Origin: Phoronis australis
Taxonomy: Eukaryota > Phoronida > Phoronidae
DNA length: 64,000 nucleotides
NCBI GenBank assembly: GCA_002633005.1
Contig: NMRA01000139.1
Span: 498,050 to 562,049, forward strand
Reading direction: 5' to 3'
The translations under genes were made by a program, and so were the position numbers. Every line of letters begins with the position of its first letter. The stretch's first letter is position 1. The notes beneath the pieces are model-generated. The model searched no databases, had not been told where the DNA came from, and worked only from the letters and a program-made list of their open reading frames with translations. This document shows positions 24,801 through 34,400 of this stretch, one piece after another.

Positions 24801-26639
24801 TTCATCATATGGTGATCATGTTTAGTTTTTGAATCGCCAAAATCGCCCTACTGCAACCGAAGTTATGACAATCTATTCTTCCCGAATACACCAATTCACT
24901 CTGGGTTTGACTGTGTTCACAGGTGGTCTGAAATAAGCCTGGTAGAAAACTGACCTGCCTTTTGTTATAACAGACAAAAGACTGTATTTGGCAGTTAATA
25001 AAGAAGCTAGATGTTATCACGCACTCACCCCCCCCCACGTCTGGTTAAGTCACTGAACAGGAAAACGCTGTTATGTCGCCACTTCGTTGCTTTTTGTCGC
25101 TTCCCAAGTATAGCGATGAAGTGGCTAATCTTTTTTTTCTAACAGAACGGACTGCGCTGGTATAAGGCGGGAGAGAAAACTAATCATTGCTGGCATGTGT
25201 ACAGGGCTAAAGAGTGTTTGTGAAGAACCTATTCGGGCCCAGGACATCATGGTGACCACACCAGGTATGGTTTAAAGTTGGAGTCCTCTTCAATTCTAGA
25301 GATGAGACATTTTTATCTAGTTCAAATGGTATGTGCCCATGCCAACACAGTTCATTCCAGGTGTTATTTATGGGAAATTTGGTCTCTGTACTCAGATTTC
25401 CCTGTAAACATACATTATTAAAAAGTCTGAAATGTAGTTGCTTGCACTTGTGTTTCAGATCACTTCAACCATTTAGCTAGCAGCGAACAAACTGCATGGC
25501 AGGCGTTCTCACTGGTGATTCTTCTCGATGCTGAGACATATTTGACTGACAATCAGCTTGAATTTCTGTTAAAACGACATCACAACAGTGTTCCGTCAGA
25601 TATCCGCCCTAAGATCGTCGCATTCGCTGGTCTTCCTTGCGACCTTTGCACTGGCAGTCAACCTGGACAATTCCTAAAAGATCTGAAACAAGCTCTAGGA
25701 AACTGTGATGTCATTGGTGTCGGCAAAGAGGGTAAAAGAGAGATGGGAACGTTCTTGCTGTCAAAGAAACCAGACTTCACCGTGTCTGATCGTGACAAAA
25801 GTGAGAAGAATTTGAGAAACGTTTTGAATGAATATCTCGTAGCTTCCTATTCCCATTTGGCAAAGAAGATTGGAGTAATTCCTTGTACGGAAGTTGAAGA
25901 AGAAGTGTCCGTGTTGCTTTCCATTGTGGACAATCCTGACTGGGCATTTGACTCTATGGGAGATATGGAGAAATCTCTTCTTCTTCACTGTGGTGAAGTT
26001 GCTTCTTCTTTATCGTTACTTCGGAACTTCGGTATCGGCTTAGCTCTCGATGCCTTAAGGGACATCTTTCATGAAGATACTGCAAATGTAAAGCCTTTGC
26101 TTAAGCAGGACTTTCCTTTGTATCAACAAGTTGTAAAATTCATCTCTGGAATGGTGGGGAACTCTGACACTACTGATCAATGCAGTGGCCTCCTGGAGCA
26201 GACCCGTGAGCTGACTAAAAGCAATGGAAGAGAGAATCTTGTGCTGCTTCTGGTGGAAAATCCTGTTGTCGCTGCCCAATTTGGAAAAAAAATGAAAGAG
26301 TCTAACGAGCGTGAAGGAGATAAAAGTCACTGTATTGACTTCATGGTTGCAGTCGACAGCCACGAGTCACCTGCCTCGAGTGGTGTCATTATTGCAACGT
26401 GTGCGCGTTACTTAAATGGAACTGTTTTGCGAAAATGCAAGCTGATATCAGTTGTCAATCCACGACATGCCAAGCACTACTTGGCTCAGGTTAGAGGCCA
26501 TGATATCAATAATAATTGTGCCGTGAAAATCACTTGTAACGATGACGATACAATTAGTTTACTGGAAAGGTTTCTGGAAGCAGAGGAAACATTAGTCAAA
26601 GCTGATGATTTAGAAGCTTTGATAAGTCACACTGAATGA
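12823..26639 (+). CDS. Ten-finger JAZ-type zinc-finger protein fused to a degenerate RIG-I/Dicer-type helicase (1623 aa)
   Basis: Eight exons with matching phases at every junction: 12823-12933, 15140-15299, 16044-16200, 17354-19111, 19519-20750, 23873-24026, 25146-25264, 25459-26639. Together they give 4872 nt, exactly 1624 codons with TGA. The start is the first in-frame ATG. Fingers of C-x2-C-x12-H-x5-H type are at residues 10-32 and 115-137, with eight more between about 186 and 710. These resemble dsRNA-binding ZNF346/JAZ fingers. Residues 39-86 are three 16-residue repeats. Residues about 730-1100 are acidic, Ser-rich and probably disordered. The helicase module starts FPRDYQVEVFEKV (1114), as in RIG-I and Dicer, with Walker A LPTGTGKT (1137-1144), LLDAETY at the DECH position (1252-1258), AGLP for the SAT-like motif III (1287-1290) and AQVRGHD for motif VI (1573-1579). 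It ends soon after, with no CARD, RIG-I C-terminal domain, PAZ or RNase III. Likely a cytoplasmic or nuclear dsRNA-binding protein; antiviral or RNAi roles are inference. Confidence 0.9.
13539..14073 (+). mobile_element. Miniature element with identical 142-bp tRNA-like direct terminal repeats
   Basis: Positions 13539-13680 and 13932-14073 look identical by eye and flank about 251 bases. On the minus strand each repeat contains TTAGCTGAATGGTTAGCACGC, like a tRNA A box, and 30-odd bases later GGGTTTGATCCC, like a B box, and its end pairs poorly as a tRNA acceptor stem. This is a tRNA-derived terminal repeat, either two SINE copies or a TRIM-like element. It is inserted between CATCTACAAC and the AGAACCG start of the duplicated intron block. 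No coding capacity. Confidence 0.7.
14483..14737 (+). repeat. Repeat copy 1, inverted relative to 24805-25050
   Basis: The + strand frame here (SSFFVNCQAQ ... QTTCKHNQTQ ... ILPIQKLNMI) aligns along its length with the minus-strand frame at 25038-24805 (SSFFINCQIQ ... QTTCEHSQTQ ... ILAIQKLNMI). Conservation is at the DNA level too, so the frames may be incidental. It is apparently absent from the other allele of intron 1, so it looks like a recent insertion. Confidence 0.7.
14806..15010 (+). repeat. Repeat copy with internal hairpin, inverted relative to 35915-36090
   Basis: A series of blocks (CCCAGTCAGG, GAGATTAGAGCAATTAT, CCAACCATCAA, GGAGTTAAT, GCTATA, CAAGTTGGGAGCAACGGGA) is found in reverse complement order at 36080-35915. 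Both copies contain a short hairpin, CCCAACTTG...CAAGTTGGG, around GGGCTATA. No coding potential recognised. Confidence 0.75.
15143..15286 (+). repeat. Three perfect 48-bp in-frame tandem repeats filling exon 2
   Basis: Each unit encodes LRSLQMNNGPATHEAH. The three copies show no difference by eye. The exon has an acceptor at 15138-15139 and a donor at 15300-15301 in phases that fit exons 1 and 3. The motif GPATHEAH loosely resembles the second half of a JAZ finger but lacks its cysteines. Confidence 0.9.
15300..16043 (+). other. Intron 2 of the zinc-finger/helicase gene
   Basis: Donor G/GTATTG, acceptor CCAATATTTTTAG, phase 1. Nothing else recognised. The leucine-rich start at 15977 is intron sequence read through into exon 3. 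Confidence 0.6.
16201..17353 (+). other. Intron 3: GC-AG intron
   Basis: The donor is AAG/GCAAGT, a near-perfect match to the GC-AG donor class, and the acceptor is TTTAAATTTACAG. Using it leaves phase 2 on both sides (AG plus G). The only nearby GT (CAA/GTACGG) would give phase 0 and break the frame. Confidence 0.75.
20751..23872 (+). other. Intron 5 of the zinc-finger/helicase gene
   Basis: It splits the Walker A codon Gly1140 (ACTG/GTAAGT ... ATTTAG/GA). AT-rich, with a Penelope-like fragment on the minus strand at about 22650-23110. Nothing else recognised. Confidence 0.6.
22650..23110 (-). mobile_element. Degenerate Penelope-like retroelement fragment
   Basis: On the minus strand one frame gives HLTGTLNNCGYPGW followed, after a frame change, by VAVPYVKNLCQ and later HTGIRFKLSDS. 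Penelope-like elements have the same order after their reverse transcriptase: a helix ending NGYP, then a (I/L)PYV-x-x-L segment, then a short region leading to GIY-YIG. Frame breaks show decay. No complete element borders were seen. Confidence 0.45.
24361..24578. mobile_element. Foldback element with ~28-bp inverted ends enclosing a tRNA-like sequence
   Basis: Left end 24361-24388 (begins TCCTGTCAGCATGCCATC) is the reverse complement of 24551-24578 with few mismatches. A tRNA-like sequence lies between them on the minus strand (24430-24501). No transposase is encoded. The combination suggests a non-autonomous element that captured a tRNA or a SINE. Confidence 0.7.
24430..24501 (-). pseudogene. 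tRNA-like sequence (pseudo-tRNA or SINE head)
   Basis: The minus strand reads CCCGATGACTCAGTGGCTAG..., with a consensus-like A box, then CTGGGTTCGAGTCCCGG, a perfect B box and T-arm, ending in CGCGGG, which pairs with the 5' CCCG. The anticodon stem TCTAC/GCAGA has one mismatch and the 7-base loop ACAGTTA has C instead of the invariant U33. A formal anticodon would be AGT (Thr). These defects and its place inside a foldback element favour a tRNA-derived repeat over a working gene. Confidence 0.6.
24805..25050 (-). repeat. Repeat copy 2, inverted relative to 14483-14737
   Basis: Same family as 14483-14737 but on the opposite strand, within the same gene's intron 6. It ends in a run of C at 25027-25036. 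Confidence 0.7.
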
Positions 26640-28405
26640 AAACGTTAGGTGCAATATTATTATCTATTTAGTAGCTTTAACACTTTAAGTTGGTGCACCA
26701 GTAGAGCTCTTGTGATTGTCACTCGGTGACAAGTGGGACATTATTTATAATATTTATAAAATTATTCCCAAAGACTGATCCATGTTGTGGTTGAAGTATA
26801 TTGACTGAGGGACACAACGTTTTCATTGAATGCAATAGAACTGGGCAGCGGTTCTAATACTTTTAACAAAGTTGAACTCAAAATTCGTTTTGTCCTTTTC
26901 TATTCTAGCTCTGTACGAACTCAAGATAAGTTTGTAGGAGCTGTAATACAAGGATTACCAAATGGGAATTGGGACTAGAAACCATATGTACTTGAGCCTC
27001 AGACTAGCTACTAGCCACTTATCTTGATATCACCCAAACGAGGAATAGATAATGCCTATAACCACTTCAAGTTCCTTTTAGTAAGATTAGACTCCGGCCC
27101 AAGGTGTTCGTCTTTTTCCTGCTCTATGAAGTGCAATCTGATCTGATTCTATGATAAGGTTATGAAATTGCGCATATATCCAGAACTGAACAGTTACGCT
27201 TGGATCTCTTGTGTTTACTTCTGTAGGCTTTTGATACCAATCATACTCTTGTTGTGTTATGCAATAGCAAAGTTATGAAGTTGACTAAAGGTTGTCTAGT
27301 TGTGCCGAGTGCTTCAAATTATGGTTGGCCAAATGGGTGAACGTTGCATAAATAAATTACGTGGGTAAGTTAATTCTCGTTAGAGGTGTAAAGCAATTAT
27401 TTAGAGGTGTAAAGTAATTATTTGTGGCTTAATGTAATTATTTAGAGTTATAAAGTAATTATTTGTGGCGTAATGTAATTATTTACAGTTATAAAGTAAT
27501 TATTTGTGGCGTAAAGTAACTGGCGTAAAGTAAATACTTTAATCCTCTAACAAGAATTAACTTACACAGTAATTGGCCTGCACAACATTCACCTATTTGG
27601 CCAACCATATGAAATAGATGAACTCACCAGAGGATACCTTAATTGTATCAAATAGGTACTGGTTAGTAGATTCCAAATAAACAGTTTTGTCCTTTATTTA
27701 TTACTTAGACATCCTCATGCACAGATGTGTTTGTAGAAAACGTTATCGACTTATAAAAATAATTATTGCTTTTATTATTAAGTGTAAGGGCAAATGTAAC
27801 TTACTAGATTTTAAAAACGACTTTGATGATTACACACGACCTTTATGTTACCACTGCTGAGTACAACGTAGATGACTTACATCTAGATGTACCTGTGGTG
27901 GGAAGTCACATTAAGGTGATGTTTGTTTTATAATCCAGTTGTTGTAGATGTATTCATGTACATGTAACTGTTGTTTATGGCTTGAATTTTCATCATCTGA
28001 TGATGGCTGTGCTATACTTGAGGGATTTGTGTAAAGGTATTAATTTTGCCTGTTAGCACATATTAATTGCTTAGAGCCACTACCAGGTCATTTAATTTTT
28101 TAAAGGAAATAACGCTTTTTGATTGGTGTCAACCCTTATGGGATTGGACCAAATTTATGACTCCCAACCATGATGTTAATTATAATGACTCTGGTCAACA
28201 ACAGGCCATGGATAATGGAATTTGGCAGGCGCTACAGATGTAGTTATTTGTGTGCTTCAGTCTATGTTCTCCTTCTAAATAAAGACTAGTTGTAATGTGC
28301 TTAGCTCTCATGAAATAACACTTTACAAAGACCAGAACAGTTTATGTAACGCTTGTGGGAAAGCCTCAATTTCCCGCTCCAGTACTGCACTATGAATAGG
28401 ATCGA
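26640..28405. other. Intergenic region between convergent gene ends
   Basis: 3' flanks of the plus-strand helicase gene and the minus-strand discoidin gene. Contains the terminal-inverted-repeat element 27321-27608. AATAAA hexamers occur on the plus strand near 27677 and 28278 but are far from the stop. No gene recognised. Confidence 0.6.
27321..27608. mobile_element. MITE-like element with ~70-bp inverted ends around an AT-rich minisatellite
   Basis: The left end (from ATGGTTGGCCAAATGGGTGA) and the right end (to CACCTATTTGGCCAACCAT) are reverse complements over about 70 bases with several mismatches. Between them, 27389-27530 is a tandem array of about 20-bp units built on TAAAGTAATTATTTGTGG. 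No open frame. Confidence 0.8.
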
Positions 28406-31400
28406 TTACAGTGCAAGCTCTTTCTCCGCATCGAACCTGTCTTTTATTTTTGCTTTATGTTTTGCGTAACAGCCCATAAAACCGAGCTTTAAATAAGGTG
28501 TAATGGTCCAATCTTCAGGGTAAATTCGGATTCCTTTCGTCGTGACGTCATAGGGCAAGTTGACGGAATGGTACTCGCTGTTGTCTCCACTATCCTTTCT
28601 CACATTAAAGATCTGTAAGGTATTGAAGGGGAATGGTACCATATTAGGAGGTGTTTTTTACCAGTATGGACTATTGACTACACTTATGACCCAATAAACA
28701 CTGGTCCGGCTGAGCATACACCGACATCAATGTACTTCAAATTTTTGGCCATTTTTGACAAAGACAAAAATGATCGATATGTCTTCAAACCGGAAATGTG
28801 ACGCTGTGAGTACCGGACACTTTTCAACGTCTGTTTGGCGCTGTTGTATTAACTGATTGTTCTGGCTTTATTGGACTTATAGGTAAATTGTTATGTAACC
28901 ACTAGGGAGCAGCACAGGCACTGGGACCGAATGAAGTTGTCAGGACACTCAGCTGCGTCACAACTTCGTAGTTTTTCAAGAATTTCGTTTTATAGAAATC
29001 GACTGAAAAGGTTCCAAGTACCTTTTATAGGTATCATAGGCCAAACGAGAATAGTCTCTCTCAGGGCCGTCCAAGATTTTTGTAATCCTGAGTTTGATGT
29101 CCGCTATCAGTGCCGGGATCGAGGAAACTGGTTCTCCGCAATCTGTTAGTGGTCACATGAAAAATAGCCCTCAAGCTGATTACGTTTTCCTGAACTTAAG
29201 ATCCATGAAGCGTTCTTCTACGCATTTAGCGTGGGGTTGCTGTCATACCCGCAGTTTACCACTACAGCAGCAATGCGTGGTGCTATGATTCCCTGGCACT
29301 CCAGCGGACACTCCGTTTCATATCACGTGGTCAAATTTCTGCTTTTCTTTGTGGGGGGGGGGGGGGGTTCCGGCAATTTTTTATTTTTACAGCATTTCTC
29401 GTCTACACACTTCAAAATTGGTACTTCACAATACAGCGGTTTTCAAATTAAACGGACTTTGACAGGTACTTAAGCTGCCAAACGTGGATACTATGAACGT
29501 TGCTGGACGGAATTATTCGACAGCATATGGATCATGGAACCTGTCAACTTGAAATTTGTAGAGATTTTGCCAGAACGGAAACGAATTTTAGTAGAAAATC
29601 GCGGTTTGTTCGGCGAAGCGTTGTTCAGTTTTGTGCACTTCTACAAGAGACTTGATACATACGAGCAAAATTTCTCGCGCAAATCTTGTCAAATTTTAGA
29701 TTCAAAATGATAACCCTGAATGTAACCCTGCCGGCGGGGGTCCCAAGCTCGAAAGAAGACCGTGGAAATTGTCCCGTTTAGCTCGTAATGAATGGCATGT
29801 TTTTATACTACCAGAATGTCCTTATCCGGGCTCTGACAACTGGACCATGTTGCCGTGTTTCGCTATCGGAAATCGAGGAAGGGTCTACGTATATTAAAAT
29901 GGACAGACGTATGCATACAAACAAACTGGCAGATTTAAATTGTTCAAACTACCTTTACCCTTCCTTTGTAATATAAGTGCTGCCATAGTCCGTCCATACG
30001 TTTGATTTCAAGAACAAACTTGTTAACCATTGCTACGGAGGATCCAATGTGTAGGTCGGCGCCGATATCTAGCCCCTGAAAATATCAAAAATATTCTTTC
30101 ACTGTACATTATTTAAAGGAGAATGCCACCCAAAACAACCTAGTTTGTATCAATTTAGATCTAGTAGCTCCACTCGATAACAGCAAATACAGCTCTTTTA
30201 CCTGACGGCAGACGGATGTGTTGAAATTAACCAATGACGTCAGAGGTTCGAATGCATTCTGTTCAGCAGTTTTACAACACGCTAACTGGTGTCAACTAAT
30301 CGCTTGAATTCATCGTTTTACACCAATAAATCATCAAAATTCGATGCAAAACTCTTACAAATACATCGAGTTATTGAAAAAACGTGTTATTTATTTCGCT
30401 TTTACGGATTTTTAGGTATTGAACGTACGGCAGCCTACAAAGTTCGGTAGGCTAATTTACCAAGGTCGGTCGCGAGAGTTTGGAGTCTGTGATGAATTCA
30501 AATTATTCGTTCGTGAAATACCCAGGAGAACAAAGATGTGTGTTGTAATTTTAGACTTGCGACTTCTAAACACACAAAACGCTTGTTATCCCGACCAGTG
30601 GCTCGGAATAACCCGATCAGGCCCATGGCGGCCAGATTGAAGAAATCACGAACATAAACCAGCCAAAGTTGGAAACTAGACTTGCAGTCACGAAAAGACT
30701 GTACTAGTGAGCCAAAGAAAAATGCGGACGTGATTATTTTGGTGAATTAGCCGCGAGACTGCAATTCTAGTTACTAGCTCGTCGGGGGCCTGGATCTTAT
30801 AGGAAATCCAATAGGATCCTATAAGATTTCCTAAAGCATCCAATAGGAAATCCTATAAGAAACCCTATAGGAATTCGTATAAGACTATAATGTATCCAGT
30901 AGGCAGTTCAATAGGATTCTACGAAGCAATTAACAAACATGTATTAAGAATCGCCTGAATATTAAAGTTTACAAAAATTAGTGACTCAGAAGAGCTGAAA
31001 TTATATAAAAACAAACTGATATGATACTATATATTCTTAGGCTATTTGTTTGTTAAACTTTTTAGAAATCAGATTTGTGAAAAATTTCCTATAGGAATTC
31101 CTATAGGAAATCTTGATTCTATAGGAATCCTATAGAATCCTATAGGGAGTCCTATTGAATATTTTCGTATGGGTTACCTTTCACAGAACCGTCAAGACAA
31201 AAGTTATACAGTAACAATGATTCGAATAATGTATATGAATACCTAAATGGAGATTCCCCTGGCATCTGACCGTAGGATAACTTCAACGTGGCAACTCGCA
31301 ATTCCGACAGTCATCAAGCAGGTTATATATATAAAACGTTATGATATCACGCCTTGAATTAGTTGTAATTGTTCATGTTTTATGGTCAACTACAATTCTC

Positions 31401-34400
31401 CATAATCAAAAAAGTGATCAACAACCGATCCGACGAAATGCAGGCCACTGACAGACACGGAGAAGCTTCACAGCCTCATACTTGGTATCAAAGGAGTACT
31501 TTCAATCTTCACTACCGCAAGCCACTTCCGAAGGATTATGGTCTCTGGAGGAAATCGAAAAAAACGATATACCCGCAGACTGAAGAACCACTGACGTCGC
31601 TGGATATAGACCGATTAAGACGGCAAAAAGATTAATTTAATCGGGTGTCATTTTCCTTTAAATCTTTCGCTAACAAAATTTTCACGCAAGTGAACGAGAA
31701 AGCGTGCACTGTTTACCCCCAGGGTATTTAGGGTATTCCTCCGCTTTGTGGCGCCGTAATGGAGTGAACTAAGCTAGTCGCTATTCATGGCCTTGGCCGA
31801 ATGCGTTTTCATGGAGGAAATTGCGATGGTAAACAACACGCCTGTTTAGCGTAAAAAATGAATAAGGCAAACAACCGACATGACGATTTTCAAATTTGAA
31901 AAGTAAATATTGGCCGTCTTCGACATCTTTAAGTCGATGAATTATAAGAGAAATTAGCGAATAGGATTTCTTCAGCAATGCGGCTACGCCACGCGCGTTA
32001 ATTTATGAATCTATGAGGACGAGTTAGTCACAGTCTGGCTCAAGCTCGCTTAGGCGTTGCGACAACAAAATCCCGTCGAGGAAGTGAACTTTTAATTTAG
32101 ACTACTCACCGAAATGTTCCCATGTCTCTCATAAGAAATGGTTTCTGGGTTTGCAAAAATGTTGCCGAGCTGTTCGATATTCCCCGAGACCATGCTCGGC
32201 GCACAGAACGTCACGTCGTCTACAGCGAATTTCGAAGGCCTGGTTTGAGGCAGTAAGGAACTATCATTTCTTTCAAAGCCCTGACTAAGGAGTAATTTAA
32301 AACCACAACGGTGAGTGATCTCAATAAAAAGTTTGTTGTTTTTTGGGACTGAAGGCGAGATGGTAGCTTTTTAAAGTTAACCACGTTCCCTCTGCAAACC
32401 CCTAAAAACATAGAATGCCTACCTTCAAAAGTATAGAATGGAGGATTACGTGCTCACGAAACTCTACCGCTACAGCTGTGTCTCTATTCTTGCCCCTTTC
32501 CTTTATTTCTAGTCTCACACCGTCGTGCTCAAACAAGGGCTCTTTCCCCAGGCTCCTTTTCTTCGTGTCGTCAACAACAAGAAACGCCCTGGCGTGTTTC
32601 CCAATTTGCTTCACTTTAGAGCATGTGACTCTGTGTTCGTAGTGGCCTTTCTTCCTGTTATACCGGTGCTTTCTTACTTTCCTAGTGTTCACATTTATGA
32701 TAATGCCACCGCTGTCATCTGCGACCGATTTCTTTCGTGCCCATTTCCTGTTTATTGGACTTCCTGATTGTGACAAGTATCCCTTATATTTATTTCTTTT
32801 GCGCTTCTTATTCCGTTTGTGTTTTAAAATGTGGTGGCTACTGATATTTATGACGACATTTCTATTTGACGTACGCAAGGGCGGTTTCTTTGTTGTCGAA
32901 AGCATGGCTGTCGTCTGCAGAAGTTCCAGGGTCGTATTTGGGGAAAACGGTGAAACTGTTTGATCATGTCTTTCATGAGAGGTGGTTGTTGACAAAAGTT
33001 TTTGCTTTATTACTAACTCTCCATTTTTGTGCATTTCAATCACCATCTGTTCTTTGCCATTTTCATCGACTATTACGAAATCACCACTCGTATTGCTTTT
33101 GCCCACAGCTTCTGTTGTGACACTGCGTTGAGTCGTAGAGGAAGCCACTGACAAAGCGTCTGTTGACTTGGTTTGTATACTGGGGCTTACTATTTTCTTG
33201 ATCACCAGTTCTCCACTTTTGAGTTTTTGAATGACAAGTTGTTTCTCGGCTTTTTCATTTACTACAACCAAATTGTTTACGTTTGTGTTGTTGCTGGCTG
33301 CTTTCAAAGAAATAATTTCTTTTTTGGAACTGGGTGAGAGTGTTGAGGCGGGTGGTGGAGGTACAGTTGACGTATTAGCAGATGTTTTTATGATAGGGAC
33401 TGCTTTTTCTTTAACGACTAATTTGCCATTATCATGTGCTTGAATCACAATTTGTACTTTGTGATCCGTCGTTTCTGGTGGCAGAGCCATTTTTGTTGTA
33501 GCAGTGACAGTGGGGAACATTGGTTTGTCTCTACTTAGTTTACCCTCCTTCAGATTCCTAACCCTGGTGTCACTTTTCACCAAAATTTTGCCATTTTCTA
33601 CTTCTTCGACAACGACTTCTCGTTGATTACTAACCTCAAGCCGCGGTGTGGTGACAGTGATAGAAGCCGACTTATTTTCAGCAGTTGCCAATTTCTTCAG
33701 CTCAATCTGTTCCCCCTTCACACCCGTTTTAATCGCAATCGAACCCTTTTCTCCACTTTTTATTACAATTTTGCTCTGAGGTTGTGTAGTCGTCTTCAAT
33801 GACGGATTGTGTGACGTTGATCTTGTAGTACGCAGACTTTTGATGTTGTACCTTCTAGCTTTAATAACAATTTCTCCGGTCTTTAACGTTTTGATTTCAA
33901 TCGGTCCATGATCAGGACGTCGGACTACAAAATCCCCGTTCTTCATTTCTGCCACCAAGTCATCCTTTACGGAGGTGACTTTTTTACCAGGCTGGTTGTT
34001 TTTGTTGCTTACCGCACTCTCTGAACTGAATTGTGAAGCACTGGGGCGCCCGAGGTCTCTTGACGTTTGAATCGATGTCACGTTTTTCAATTTAGTTGCT
34101 TTCAGATTTACTAAAATTGTCGCGGTACTATTTATTGAAGATAGATTTGCTGACTGATTGAAACCCCTTGATAATGACGAACTGGAGGATATTATGGCCG
34201 ATGTTAGTGTCGCTGATGCCGATAATGTGGCTGTTGGCGATGGTGTCATCGTAGTCTCTGTTTCTTGCGTTAAATTTTTAGATGGTGACGTTGCTGTTGA
34301 TAAAATTGTTGTTTTTGTCATTGCTGGTGTTGTAGTTGTTGTTGGTGTCGTAGTCGTTGTTGGTGTCGTAGTCGTTGTTGGTGTCGTTGTGGTTGTTGGT

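Larger units (their letters stand above)
24027..25145 (+). other. Intron 6 of the zinc-finger/helicase gene
   Basis: Donor AAAG/GTGAGT, acceptor TTTTTTTCTAACAG, phase 2. Contains the foldback element 24361-24578 and the inverted repeat copy 24805-25050. Confidence 0.7.

Noticed and set aside
28890-28930. ACCACTAGGGAGCA word shared in reverse with 40755-40775
   Set aside because: Too short to define a repeat border by eye.
30419-30640. Plus-strand frame with TKFGRLIYQGRSREFGVC, reminiscent of the first half of a discoidin domain
   Set aside because: It is on the strand opposite to the discoidin exons, and the minus-strand exons already make a full-length domain.
32415-33443. Several plus-strand frames opposite the 2.15 kb exon
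   Set aside because: Antisense shadows of the repetitive Thr/Ser-rich coding sequence.
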